A DNA stretch of 40,745 nt from Teichococcus aerophilus (GCF_014490485.1 NZ_JACTVA010000048.1:1-40745); one strand, 5' to 3'; shown: positions 26,030 through 33,582, numbered from the stretch's first letter. Translations and numbers: made by a program. Notes: generated from the letters alone by a model not told the origin.

Positions 26030-26203
26030 GTCCGACCAATGCCGCAGCCGAAGAGCCGGTTGCATCGCCGTTAAGGGAGTCACGGGATTCACCCACACTT
26101 TTTTGTGATGAAACCCTGCCACGCCGGCGCTCATTACGCCAGAGAACCATGCCATCCAACGGACGAGACACTGTTACCAGCGACCCGAGCCGGACCAGGC
26201 ATC

Positions 26204-26710
26204 TCACCCCCGCGGCGCCCGTTCAGGAAAGCTGCGTGCCAACGCGGCGCGGGCCCGCGCAACCCGTGCCTTCACGGTGCCCACCGGCGCACCCACGATG
26301 ACGGCGGCTTCCTCATGCGACAGCCCATGGGCGCCCACCAGGATCAAGGCCTCCCGCTGCGGCAGGGGCAGGGTCTGGAGGGCGCGCCCCAGATCGTCGA
26401 TCTCGCCGTGACCCTCCTGCGGGGAGGGGCCGGCTTCATCGGCCGGCGGCATCCGCTCCAGCGCCCGGCGCTCCGTGCCGCGGCGACGGATCTGTTCCAG
26501 GAAGACGTTCCGGAGAATGAAGAACACCCAGGCCCGGGGGCTGGTTCCCGGCTCCCATTGCGATTCCGCCCGCAGGGCTCGCAGCACGGCTTCCTGCACC
26601 AGGTCGTCCGCCAGGGCGGTGTCCCGTGCCAGGAAGCGCGCGAAGGCGCGCAGGTCCGGCAGCAGCCTTGGCAAGGCGTCGCGAATCGTCTCGGCACGCG
26701 TCTCGGTCAT
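26204..26710 (-). CDS. second EcfG-like ECF sigma factor
   Basis: A 168-residue ECF sigma factor of the same group as EcfG: region 2 with DTALADDLVQEAVLRALRA and FFILRNVFLEQIRRRG, region 4 with HEEAAVIVGAPVGTVKARVARARAAL. It lacks the long tails of its neighbour and is nearer the usual EcfG length. It shares a 99-bp control region with divergent phyR. Several alphaproteobacteria keep two or more EcfG paralogues with distinct target sets; which one leads here cannot be told. A 17-spaced TGAAG/CGTT pattern upstream (26762-26787) matches the -35 in only three of five bases. Confidence 0.9.
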   Translation of the reverse strand: MTETRAETIRDALPRLLPDLRAFARFLARDTALADDLVQEAVLRALRAESQWEPGTSPRAWVFFILRNVFLEQIRRRGTERRALERMPPADEAGPSPQEGHGEIDDLGRALQTLPLPQREALILVGAHGLSHEEAAVIVGAPVGTVKARVARARAALARSFPERAPRG

Positions 26711-26809
26711 TCAGTGTCTCGGACATCTTGCGATAAACAACGCCTTGGCGACCTTTCCCACAACGCGCAAAACAGTGCCAGACTTCAGGACTGACATGAG
26801 GTGCCCTCC

Positions 26810-27535
26810 ATGAACGCCGTCACCCAAGCCGATCTGCTGCGGAGCCTGCCGCCGGCCCGCCGTTACGCCCGTGCCCTGACCGGCGGCCAGAGCGCCGGCG
26901 ACGCGCTGGTGGGCGCCGCCCTGAAGGCCGGGCTGCCGGACCTGCCGGCCCGCCTGGCGCTATATGCTGGCGTGACCCGGCTGGCGCCGCCGCCGGCCAA
27001 GCCGCCGCAGGGCGCGGTGCTGCCCGCCCGCCAGCGCCAGCTTCTGCTGCTGACGGCGCTGGAGGAACTCTCGCTCGACGAGGCGGCCGCCGTGCTGGGC
27101 ATCACCACCGAGGTGGCCGAGACCGAGCTGGAAGAGGCCCGCACCGCCCTGCGCAGCGCCGCCGCGACGGACGTGCTGGTGATCGAGGACGAGCCGATCA
27201 TCGCCATGGATGTGCGGCAGCTGGTGGAAGCCTGCGGCCACCGCGTCGTCGGCGTCGCCGCGACCGAGGCGCAGGCGGTGCGGCTGGCGGAGACCAAGCG
27301 CCCCGGCCTGATCCTGGCCGACGTGAACCTGGGCGCGGGCGGCGACGGCATCACCGCCGTGGGCCGTATTCAGGAACAGCTGAAGGTGCCGGTGATCTTC
27401 GTGACCGCCTACCCCGAGCGGCTGCTGACGGCGGAACGGGTGGAGCCGGCCTTCGTCATCTCCAAGCCCTTCGAGCCGCTGGCGCTGGCGATCGCCACCT
27501 ACCAGGCCGTGTCCTCTACGGTGCCGATCGAGTGA
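26810..27535 (+). CDS. phyR: general stress response regulator PhyR
   Basis: A 241-residue protein. The N-terminal 115 residues are a sigma-factor mimic (region 4-like DEAAAVLGITTEVAETELEEART at 90-112). The C-terminal receiver has acidic Glu126/Asp127, phospho-acceptor Asp171 (LILADVNLG), Thr199 and Lys219. When phosphorylated, the mimic binds NepR and releases EcfG. The ATG at 26810 has TGAGG eight bases upstream; a GTG at 26801 falls on that site and is rejected. The mimic domain is slightly shorter than usual (PhyR is often about 265 residues), with a Pro-rich gap PPPAKPPQG at 60-68 where region 2 ends. Confidence 0.96.
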   Translation: MNAVTQADLLRSLPPARRYARALTGGQSAGDALVGAALKAGLPDLPARLALYAGVTRLAPPPAKPPQGAVLPARQRQLLLLTALEELSLDEAAAVLGITTEVAETELEEARTALRSAAATDVLVIEDEPIIAMDVRQLVEACGHRVVGVAATEAQAVRLAETKRPGLILADVNLGAGGDGITAVGRIQEQLKVPVIFVTAYPERLLTAERVEPAFVISKPFEPLALAIATYQAVSSTVPIE

Positions 27536-27550
27536 GCGAACAGCGAAGCT

Positions 27551-27576
27551 GAAACCGGGGCGTCATCCGTCACGTT
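27551..27576 (+). promoter_or_regulatory. candidate EcfG-type promoter for csbD-DUF1328
   Basis: GAAAC at 27551-27555, a 17-base spacer and CGTT at 27573-27576, one mismatch from the GGAAC/CGTT general stress consensus. It lies 58 bp before the csbD start and downstream of phyR, so the two stress genes may be induced by EcfG itself. Confidence 0.6.
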
Positions 27577-27633
27577 GCTCTGCCATCGTACCACCGGATG
27601 GGCCGGGCGGGGACGGAGCGGAGGACAGGCCCG

Positions 27634-27831
27634 ATGACACGGGACCGCATCGCCGGCAGCTGGAAGCAGATGACGGGCATGATGAGGGAAGGCTGGGGCA
27701 GGCTGGTGGCGGATGAGACCGCCATCCGCCGGGGCCAGCGGGACCGGTTGATCGGGCGCATCCAGCATCGCCACGGCGTGATGCTGGACCTGCCGCCCCG
27801 GCACGCGCACGGCACCGCCGGTCGGGCATGA
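27634..27831 (+). CDS. CsbD-family stress protein
   Basis: A 65-residue hydrophilic protein with the CsbD pattern DRIAGSWKQMTGMMREGWGRLVADE near residues 4-28, then a basic RGQRDRLIGRIQHRHG. CsbD is a general stress protein of unknown mechanism. The ATG has GGAGGA eight bases upstream. It follows phyR and the EcfG-like promoter. The C-terminal PPRHAHGTAGRA is not part of the family domain. Confidence 0.88.
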   Translation: MTRDRIAGSWKQMTGMMREGWGRLVADETAIRRGQRDRLIGRIQHRHGVMLDLPPRHAHGTAGRA

Positions 27832-27866
27832 CCCCGATCCACCCCGGCCTCTAAGGACTCCCTGCC

Positions 27867-28034
27867 ATGCTCTACTGGACTCTCATCTTCCTGGTCATCG
27901 CCCTGGTGGCCGGCGTACTTGGCTTCAGCGGCATCGCCTCGGCTGCCAGCGGCATCGCCAAGATCCTGTTCGTCGTGTTCCTGGTGCTGTTCCTGATCTC
28001 GCTGATCGCCGGGCGCGGCTGGGCCTTCGGTTAA
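27867..28034 (+). CDS. DUF1328 small membrane protein
   Basis: A 55-residue protein, [20 protein letters not shown] then [19 protein letters not shown], the typical two-helix DUF1328 (YtjA-like) form. These tiny membrane proteins are commonly found in stress regulons beside csbD genes. It starts 35 bp after csbD with AAGGA nine bases upstream and is followed by a strong terminator, so csbD and this gene form one unit. Confidence 0.93.
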   Translation: MLYWTLIFLVIALVAGVLGFSGIASAASGIAKILFVVFLVLFLISLIAGRGWAFG

Positions 28035-28062
28035 GCGCTCTCCCACATCGTTTGACGGAAAA

Positions 28063-28093
28063 GGCGGGTCCCGGTTGGGGCCCGCCTTTTTTT
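28063..28093 (+). terminator. intrinsic terminator of the csbD operon
   Basis: Stem GGCGGGTCCC / GGGGCCCGCC with loop GGTT, followed by seven T residues. It lies 28 bp after the DUF1328 stop. Confidence 0.93.
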
Positions 28094-28108
28094 GGCTGCT
28101 GAAGGGGG

Positions 28109-28355
28109 GAAGGCCAGGGAATGAATTCCCCGGACCCCTTCTTTATTTCTTCGAGTTTGGTGTGGCGCTTCAGAACTGAGGGCGGACGCTGCTTGATGAT
28201 TTTTAAATGGGCCACAAGGGCTGAACCGTCAGTCGCCGGAGGTCTAGGACCTCCGGCGCACCCAGCCGTCATTCAGGTGCACCGTTTCGACAGCCACGCC
28301 CCAAAAACTTGAAAACAGAAAAGAAGGGGTCTGGGGAATTCCTTCCCCAGCCTTC
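28109..28355. repeat. family I intergenic element, copy 3
   Basis: A 247-bp element directly after the csbD terminator. It has the same ends, interior blocks (CTGCTTGATGA, GGGCTGAACCGTCAGTCG) and central palindrome as copy 2 (28234-28258, arms CGCCGGAGGTC/GACCTCCGGCG, loop TAG), in the same direction. The right end lies 23 bp past the stop of the solute-binding protein at 28379 and is probably its terminator. Confidence 0.9.
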
Positions 28356-28378
28356 CTCTTCCCCCCTCCCCAGGGCGA

Positions 28379-29185
28379 TCAGGTCTCGCGGTTGATCAGG
28401 TCAGCCGGCAGGTCGCGGTTGTGGAACTTCTTGAACATCGTGTTCAGCTCGCCGCTGTTGAACGAGGTGCGGATCCATTCGTTCAGCCAGGTCTTCAGCG
28501 TGTCTTCGCCCTTGGGCAAGGCCATGCCGAGATTCAGCTCCTGCTGCACGAACTTCACGTCCAGCGTGTTGCCGGCGCGCTTCTCGTTCATGCTGGCCAG
28601 CACGGCGGTCTGCGTGGAGACGAGGTCCAGCTGGCCGGAGACGACGGCGGTGATCAGCGTCGCGTCATCCTCAAAGCGGATGATCTCGGCGCCGCGGGCG
28701 TTCTGGGTGACCATGACGTCGTTGACGGTGGCGCGCGTCACGCCGATGCGCTTGCCGACGAGGCCGGCATAGTCCTTCACCGCCAGGCTGGGGATGCCGG
28801 CCACGATGATGTCCAGCGTCGCGTAGGGGATGGTGAAGTCGATCGCGCGCTTGCGTTCCGGCGTGATGGCGAGCGAGGCGATGAGGATATCGGCCTTGCG
28901 CGTCTGGATGGTGGGGACGCGGGCGGCGTTGGTGATCTGCACCAGCTCCAGCTCCGCGCCCAGGGACTTGGCGACCATCTTCGCCGTCTCGACATCCGAG
29001 CCGGTGGGGTTGAGGCCGGCATCCATGAAGGCGAAGAGGGGGATGCCCATCGCCACGGCGATGCGGACCTTCTTGGCCTTCTGGATATCGGCCAGGCTGT
29101 CCGCCCACGCGGGCAGCGCGATGAAGCTGGTGGCACCGAGGCCGGCGGCGCCGGCGAGCAGGGTGCGGCGGTTGATGGTGGTCAT
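28379..29185 (-). CDS. periplasmic solute-binding protein, family 3 (amino-acid type)
   Basis: A 268-residue binding protein with a twin-arginine-like signal (INRRTLLAGAAGLGATSFIA, cut near AWA-DS). The mature part has KVRIAVAMGIPLFAFMD, GSDVETAKMVAKSLGAELELVQ and RADILIASLAITPERKRAIDFTIPY-like strands of the SBP_bac_3 fold. It is the last gene of an ABC importer operon with two permeases and an ATPase. The family takes polar amino acids, opines and some sugar acids; its co-regulation with a sugar-acid dehydratase suggests an acidic sugar or related ligand here. The start ATG 29185 is set by the signal peptide. Confidence 0.92.
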   Translation of the reverse strand: MTTINRRTLLAGAAGLGATSFIALPAWADSLADIQKAKKVRIAVAMGIPLFAFMDAGLNPTGSDVETAKMVAKSLGAELELVQITNAARVPTIQTRKADILIASLAITPERKRAIDFTIPYATLDIIVAGIPSLAVKDYAGLVGKRIGVTRATVNDVMVTQNARGAEIIRFEDDATLITAVVSGQLDLVSTQTAVLASMNEKRAGNTLDVKFVQQELNLGMALPKGEDTLKTWLNEWIRTSFNSGELNTMFKKFHNRDLPADLINRET

Positions 29186-29240
29186 TCCTGTGGTCGTCCT
29201 CTGTTGATTCTTGATTTGGGCCGGTCGGTGGGTTGCGGGC

Positions 29241-30005
29241 CTAAAGCTCGCTGCCCAGGAAGCTCTGCAACTCAGGGGTCCTGGGGGCGGCGAACATCTC
29301 GGCGCCGCCGACTTCCCAGACCAGGCCGTCGCGCATGAAGATGGTGCGGTTGGCCACGCGGCGGGCAAAGCCCATCTCGTGCGTCACGGTGATCATGGTC
29401 ATGCCGTCCCGCGCCAGCTTCTCCATCACGCGCAGTACTTCGCCGGTGAGGTGCGGGTCGAGCGCCGAGGTCACTTCGTCGAACAGCATGACCTTGGGCT
29501 GCATCGCCAGGCTGCGCGCGATGGCAACGCGCTGCTGCTGGCCACCCGAGAGCTGCTCCGGGTAGGAATCCGCCTTCTCCGCCAGCCCGACCTGGGCGAG
29601 GCAGGCGCGGGCGAGATCCTTCGCCGCTGCGTTGCCGATGCGCTTCACGCGGCGGGGGGCGAGGGTGACGTTCTGCTCCACCGTCAGGTGCGGGAACAGA
29701 TTGTAGCTCTGGAAGACGATGCCGACATCCTGGCGCAGGGCGCGAAGTTCCGCATCGCTGCGCTGGGTGCCGACATGGTGGCCGCAGACCTCGATGCTGC
29801 CGGCCTGGATGCTCTCCAACCCATTGATGCAGCGGAGCGCGGTGGACTTGCCGGAACCGCTGGCGCCGATGATGGCGACGACCTCGCCCGGCGCGACGTC
29901 GAAGGAGACGCCTTTCAGCACTTCCAGCGGGCCGTAGCTCTTGCGGACGTCCTTGAGAGCGACAGCGGGGAGCGCGACAGCGGGGGCGTTAACGGCGGCC
30001 GACAT
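29241..30005 (-). CDS. amino-acid-type ABC importer ATPase
   Basis: A 254-residue GlnQ/HisP-class ATPase with Walker A IGASGSGKST near 46-55, Q-loop VFQSYNLFPH, signature LSGGQQQRVAIARSLA, Walker B VMLFDEVTSALD and switch THEMGFARRVA. It powers import through the two permeases beside it. The start ATG 30005 has AAAGGA six bases upstream and lies 17 bp inside the end of the permease gene. The 55-bp gap to the binding-protein gene has no clear terminator. Confidence 0.95.
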   Translation of the reverse strand: MSAAVNAPAVALPAVALKDVRKSYGPLEVLKGVSFDVAPGEVVAIIGASGSGKSTALRCINGLESIQAGSIEVCGHHVGTQRSDAELRALRQDVGIVFQSYNLFPHLTVEQNVTLAPRRVKRIGNAAAKDLARACLAQVGLAEKADSYPEQLSGGQQQRVAIARSLAMQPKVMLFDEVTSALDPHLTGEVLRVMEKLARDGMTMITVTHEMGFARRVANRTIFMRDGLVWEVGGAEMFAAPRTPELQSFLGSEL

Positions 30006-30642
30006 TCAGCGTCCTTTCGAGGGAGCGGCTCCACGCCGTCAGCGGGTAGCACAGGACAAAATACATCGTGCCGGCGATGCCGAAGACGAGGAAGGGCTGG
30101 ATGGTGGAGTTGTTGATGACCTGCGCCGCGCGCGTCAGCTCCACGAAGCCGACGACGGAGGCGAGGGAGGTGTTCTTCAGCATCTGCACCATGAAGCCGA
30201 CGGTCGGCGGCGTGGCGATGCGCGCGGCCTGCGGCAGGATGACATCGACGAAAGCCTGCCAGCGGGTCAGCGCCAGGCATTCGGCGGCTTCGCGCTGGGT
30301 GCGCGGCACGGCTTCGACGCAGCCCTTCCAGATCTCGCCGAGGAAGGCACTGGCATTGATCATCAGCGAGATGGCGGCGGCGACCAGGGGCGGCACCTCG
30401 ATCCCGAAGACGCCAAGGCCGAAATAGGCGATGAACAGGAGCACCAGCAGCGGCGTGCCCTGGATGATTTCGACGTAGACCAGCGCGATCTGGCGGATCA
30501 GCCGGCTTTGCGCCGTGCGGGCCAGCATGACCAGGAAGCCGGCGGCGCCGCCGAGCACGAAGGCGCAGGCGGAGAGCACCAGGGTCCACATGGCGCCGTA
30601 GAGCAGGTAGCCGAAGTAGCTCCAGTTGAAGACGATATCCAT
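29989..30642 (-). CDS. ABC importer permease (HisM/GlnP-like)
   Basis: A 217-residue inner-membrane protein with about five helices and the permease EAA loop (REAAECLALTRWQAFVDVILPQA-type, near 137-157) that docks on the ATPase. It follows the first permease by 12 bp and overlaps the ATPase gene by 17 bp. Together with the neighbouring permease it forms a heterodimer pore of the polar-amino-acid uptake type. Confidence 0.93.
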   Translation of the reverse strand: MDIVFNWSYFGYLLYGAMWTLVLSACAFVLGGAAGFLVMLARTAQSRLIRQIALVYVEIIQGTPLLVLLFIAYFGLGVFGIEVPPLVAAAISLMINASAFLGEIWKGCVEAVPRTQREAAECLALTRWQAFVDVILPQAARIATPPTVGFMVQMLKNTSLASVVGFVELTRAAQVINNSTIQPFLVFGIAGTMYFVLCYPLTAWSRSLERTLNVGRR

Positions 30643-30654
30643 GATGCCGGGCCC

Positions 30655-31338
30655 CTACAGCGCGGTGCCGAGGCGGCGTCGGCGGGGGAAGGCGAACAGG
30701 CCGATGCCCCAGAAGGACAGCTTCAGCAGCGCCGCCAGCGCCAGATACATCGGCGCGATGGCCAGGAAGGTCTCCAGGCTGCGGAAGGTGAAGGACTGGA
30801 CGTTGTTGGCCACCGCCGTCAGTTCCTCGGTCGAGATCTGCGAGGCGACGGAGGAGGAGAGCATCATCAGCACGAACTGGCCAGTCAGCGCCGGATAGAC
30901 GCGCTCGATCGCTGGGCGGAGGATGACGTCCCAGTAAATGGTGGGGGTGGACATGCCGAGGGATTGCGCCGCCTCGATCTGCCCCGGATGCACCGTGTCC
31001 ATGCCGGCGCGGATGATTTCCGAGCAATAGGCGGCGACGTTGAACACCATGGCGATGACGGCGGCGGTGAAGACCGGCAGCCGCAGCCCGGCGCTGGCGA
31101 GGCCGAAATAAAGGAAGAAGATCTGGATGAGGAACGGCGTGTTGCGGATGATCTCGACATAGATGCCGATGGCGCGGGCCAGCCAGCGGCGCTTGCCGCG
31201 GGCGCCGATGGCGCAGAGTGTGCCGATGGCCATGCCGAAGACGGTGGCCAGGAAGGTCAGCTGCAACGTCACCCAGGCGCCGGCCAGGAAGTCGGGCCAG
31301 TAATCCAGCAGGACGGCGAAATCGAAATCGTATCTCAC
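30655..31338 (-). CDS. ABC importer permease (HisQ/GlnP-like)
   Basis: A 227-residue permease with several membrane helices and an EAA loop (IEAAQSLGMSTPTIYWDVIL). The family start is VRYDFDFAVLLDYWPDF, set at GTG 31338-31336. The region just upstream has only a weak ribosome site, but a short open frame ends on this GTG (GTGA), so translation may be coupled. A longer frame to 31425 is possible but lacks family match. It is the first structural gene of the importer operon. Confidence 0.9.
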   Translation of the reverse strand: MRYDFDFAVLLDYWPDFLAGAWVTLQLTFLATVFGMAIGTLCAIGARGKRRWLARAIGIYVEIIRNTPFLIQIFFLYFGLASAGLRLPVFTAAVIAMVFNVAAYCSEIIRAGMDTVHPGQIEAAQSLGMSTPTIYWDVILRPAIERVYPALTGQFVLMMLSSSVASQISTEELTAVANNVQSFTFRSLETFLAIAPMYLALAALLKLSFWGIGLFAFPRRRRLGTAL

Positions 31339-31388
31339 GGGGTCAGCCTGACGGGCAGCCCCACGGCGCGTTGACGCGACGTGTCCAT
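31335..31388 (-). CDS. putative 17-residue leader peptide upstream of the permease
   Basis: A short frame encoding MDTSRQRAVGLPVRLTP. The ATG (31388-31386) is preceded by GGAGGA ten bases upstream, the best ribosome site in the control region, and its TGA overlaps the permease GTG start (GTGA). It may raise or regulate translation of the importer by coupling. No evidence of a known leader type; it could be chance. Confidence 0.42.
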   Translation of the reverse strand: MDTSRQRAVGLPVRLTP

Positions 31389-31435
31389 CCTGTCCTGTTC
31401 CTCCGGTGCGGTAGCTCCGCACCATTTGTCGTCTG

Positions 31436-31446
31436 TTGTCAGACCA
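31436..31446. promoter_or_regulatory. GntR/FCD operator candidate, importer-gntR control region
   Basis: TTGTCAGACCA fits the FadR-type consensus TNGTNNNACNA exactly. It lies between the divergent importer operon and gntR, 75 bp before gntR, in position to control either. Confidence 0.66.
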
Positions 31447-31520
31447 ATTATGCTAGGCAGATAACTCTGCCCCGCAGCCGATGCAAGCCCCTTGCTGCCG
31501 CGCCCACTTCAAGGTTCTCC

Positions 31521-32285
31521 ATGTCCGCCGATCGTGTCTCACTTGTCATCCCCCGCATCCAGGAACCCCGCCGGCTGAGCCTGACGGAGCAGGTGACGCA
31601 CGACCTGCAGAGCCGCATCACCCAGGGCGAGCTGAAGCCGGGCGACCAGTTGCCGACGGAGCGGGAGCTGATGCAGCGCTACCATGTCAGCCGGACCGTG
31701 GTGCGGGAGGCGATATCCAGCCTGCGCGCCGCCGGGCGGCTGGCGACGCGGCAGGGCCGGGGCGCCTTCGTGCTGGACCCCGCTTCACAACCCCTGAGCT
31801 ACCGGCTGGAACATTCCGAGATCGGCGCGGCCGAGGATGTGCTGAAGCTGATGGAGATCCGCATCGCGCTGGAGTCCGAGGCGGCATCGCTGGCGGCGCA
31901 GCGGCGGGGGGAGGCGGCGGTGGAGCCGCTGGAGCGGATTGCTGCCCAGTTCGACGCCAGCGTGGAGACGCCGGAGCAGTCCACGGTGCATGACCAGGCC
32001 TTCCACCTGTGCATCGCCGACCTCTCCGGCAACGCCTATTTCCGCACGCTGATGACCGGGCTTTCCCCCCATCTGCTGCCGCGCCTGCGGATCGACCTGT
32101 TCAAGGACGATGCGGCCGCCAAGGTGCTGTATCTGCGCACTTTGCAGGTGGAGCACGCGCATATCCTGGACGCCATCAGGCGCGGGGATGCGGAGGGTGC
32201 GCGGGGCGCCATGCGGCTGCACCTGACCAACAGCCGGGAACGGCTGCGCAAGGCCTTGGTACAATTGGCCTCTGCCGAAAGCTGA
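31521..32285 (+). CDS. GntR-family transcriptional regulator, FadR/FCD subfamily
   Basis: A 254-residue regulator. The winged helix-turn-helix is near residues 22-85 (LKPGDQLPTERELMQRYHVSRTVVREAISSL), followed by the FCD effector domain with metal-site residues in TVHDQAFHLCIADLSGN and a late histidine in LQVEHAHILDAI. FCD regulators usually bind a small organic acid and act as repressors. It is divergent from the importer and upstream of kdgD, with operators in both control regions. The start ATG 31521 gives the family N-terminus; a much longer frame upstream crosses the control region. The acid dehydratase next door suggests a sugar-acid effector. Confidence 0.93.
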   Translation: MSADRVSLVIPRIQEPRRLSLTEQVTHDLQSRITQGELKPGDQLPTERELMQRYHVSRTVVREAISSLRAAGRLATRQGRGAFVLDPASQPLSYRLEHSEIGAAEDVLKLMEIRIALESEAASLAAQRRGEAAVEPLERIAAQFDASVETPEQSTVHDQAFHLCIADLSGNAYFRTLMTGLSPHLLPRLRIDLFKDDAAAKVLYLRTLQVEHAHILDAIRRGDAEGARGAMRLHLTNSRERLRKALVQLASAES

Positions 32286-32312
32286 GGCGGGCTTGCGGGG
32301 TGGGAATGGAAC

Positions 32313-32323
32313 TTGTATGACAA
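32313..32323. promoter_or_regulatory. GntR/FCD operator candidate before kdgD
   Basis: TTGTATGACAA is a perfect fit to TNGTNNNACNA and a perfect inverted repeat (TTGT/ACAA). It lies in the 75-bp gap between gntR and kdgD, 37 bp before the kdgD start. Confidence 0.7.
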
Positions 32324-32360
32324 CTGACAAATTCGCCATCCCAACGAGGACGCCATACGG

Positions 32361-33287
32361 ATGACCGCCCAGTTTACCCCCGCCGAGCTCAAGGCCGCGC
32401 TGCCGACCGGGCTGCTCTCCTTTCCCGTCACCGACTTCACCGCCGCCGGTGAATTCGATGCGGCCGGATACCGCGCCCGCCTGGAATGGCTGGCGCCCTA
32501 CGGCACCGCCACGCTGTTCGCCGCCGGCGGCACGGGCGAGTTCTTCTCGCTGACCCAGCGCGAATATTCCGACGTGGTGAAGACGGCGATCGAAGGCTCT
32601 GGCGGCCAGGTGCCGATCGTGGCCGGCGCCGGCTACGGCACCCGCATGGCGATCGAGTACGCGCAGGAGGCCGAGCGCCTTGGCGCCGCCGGCGTGCTGC
32701 TGATGCCGCCCTACCTGACCGAGACCTCCCAGGCCGGGCTGCGCGCGCATATCGCCGCGGTGTGCAAGTCCACCAAGCTGGGCGTGATCGTCTACAACCG
32801 CGCCAACTGCAAGGTCTCCGCCGAGACGTTGCTGGCCGTGGCCGACGAGTGCCCCAACCTGATCGGCTTCAAGGACGGCGTGGGCGAGATCGAGGCGATG
32901 GTCTCGGTCCACAACGCGCTCGGTGACCGGCTGACCTATCTGGGCGGCCTGCCTACCGCCGAAGTCTACGCCGCCGCCTACCTGGCGATGGGCGTGCCGA
33001 CCTATTCCTCCGCCGTGTTCAACTTCATCCCGCGCACGGCGTTGGATTTCTACAAGGCCGTGACGACGGGGGACACCGCGACGGTGGACCGCATCCTGCG
33101 CGACTTCTTCTTTCCCTACCTGAAGATCCGCAATCGCCAGCCGGGCTATGCGGTCTCCATCGTCAAAGCCGGCGCGACCATCGTCGGGCATGGCGCCGGG
33201 CCGGTGCGCTCGCCGATCAGCGACCTGACGGATGTGGAACTGGAAGAACTGCGGCCGTTGATCGAGGCGCTCGGCTCTCAGGCCTGA
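32361..33287 (+). CDS. kdgD: 5-dehydro-4-deoxyglucarate dehydratase
   Basis: A 308-residue DapA-superfamily class I aldolase-fold enzyme that dehydrates and decarboxylates 5-keto-4-deoxyglucarate to 2-oxoglutarate semialdehyde in D-glucarate and D-galactarate use. Seen are the [10 protein letters not shown] loop, [10 protein letters not shown], the Schiff-base lysine in IGFKDGVGE and [15 protein letters not shown], which is typical of KdgD rather than DapA. GAGGA lies ten bases before ATG 32361. The other glucarate genes (gudD, garD, aldehyde dehydrogenase) are absent here. The upstream operator links it to the GntR protein. Confidence 0.93.
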   Translation: MTAQFTPAELKAALPTGLLSFPVTDFTAAGEFDAAGYRARLEWLAPYGTATLFAAGGTGEFFSLTQREYSDVVKTAIEGSGGQVPIVAGAGYGTRMAIEYAQEAERLGAAGVLLMPPYLTETSQAGLRAHIAAVCKSTKLGVIVYNRANCKVSAETLLAVADECPNLIGFKDGVGEIEAMVSVHNALGDRLTYLGGLPTAEVYAAAYLAMGVPTYSSAVFNFIPRTALDFYKAVTTGDTATVDRILRDFFFPYLKIRNRQPGYAVSIVKAGATIVGHGAGPVRSPISDLTDVELEELRPLIEALGSQA

Positions 33288-33300
33288 AGGCACGGCGTCT

Positions 33301-33582
33301 TGGCCAAAGGGGGCGTTGCCCCCTCTGGACACCCCTACTGGGGTGACAGGGTCACCCCAGACCCCGCCGTCTGTTTTTGCTTTTGGTATGGTGGGGATGC
33401 GCCGAGGATCGATGATCCTCGGCGACTGAGGGTTCAGCCCGCGGGGCCTTTTAGATATCTCTTGAATGCGCCATCCGTCCGGCGCCGCGCCTGGGCATCT
33501 AGGCCCCAGAAAAACTGGCAGCGGGGCCCGGGGTGGACTTTCCACCCCGGCGGGGGTTCCAGGGGGCAGCGCCCCCTGGCCA
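33301..33582. repeat. family III intergenic element (family I-like core, different ends)
   Basis: About 282 bp that fill the 33288-33587 gap. The ends are inverted: TGGCCAAAGGGGGCGTTGCC on the left and its near inverse ending GGGGGCAGCGCCCCCTGGCC on the right; both carry a second hairpin (GGGGTGAC...CACCCC type). The centre (33400-33424) is a perfect palindrome with 11-bp arms CGCCGAGGATC and loop GAT, then ACTGAGGGTTCAGCCCGCG as in family I copy 1. It lies 13 bp past kdgD and 5 bp past the GNAT stop. Confidence 0.85.

Noticed and set aside
26762-26787. EcfG promoter before the second sigma gene (TGAAG, 17 bases, CGTT)
   Set aside because: Only three of five -35 bases match; not listed as a promoter.
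31785-33545. 586-codon frame antisense to gntR and kdgD
   Set aside because: It crosses two well-supported genes and a repeat and shows no domain.
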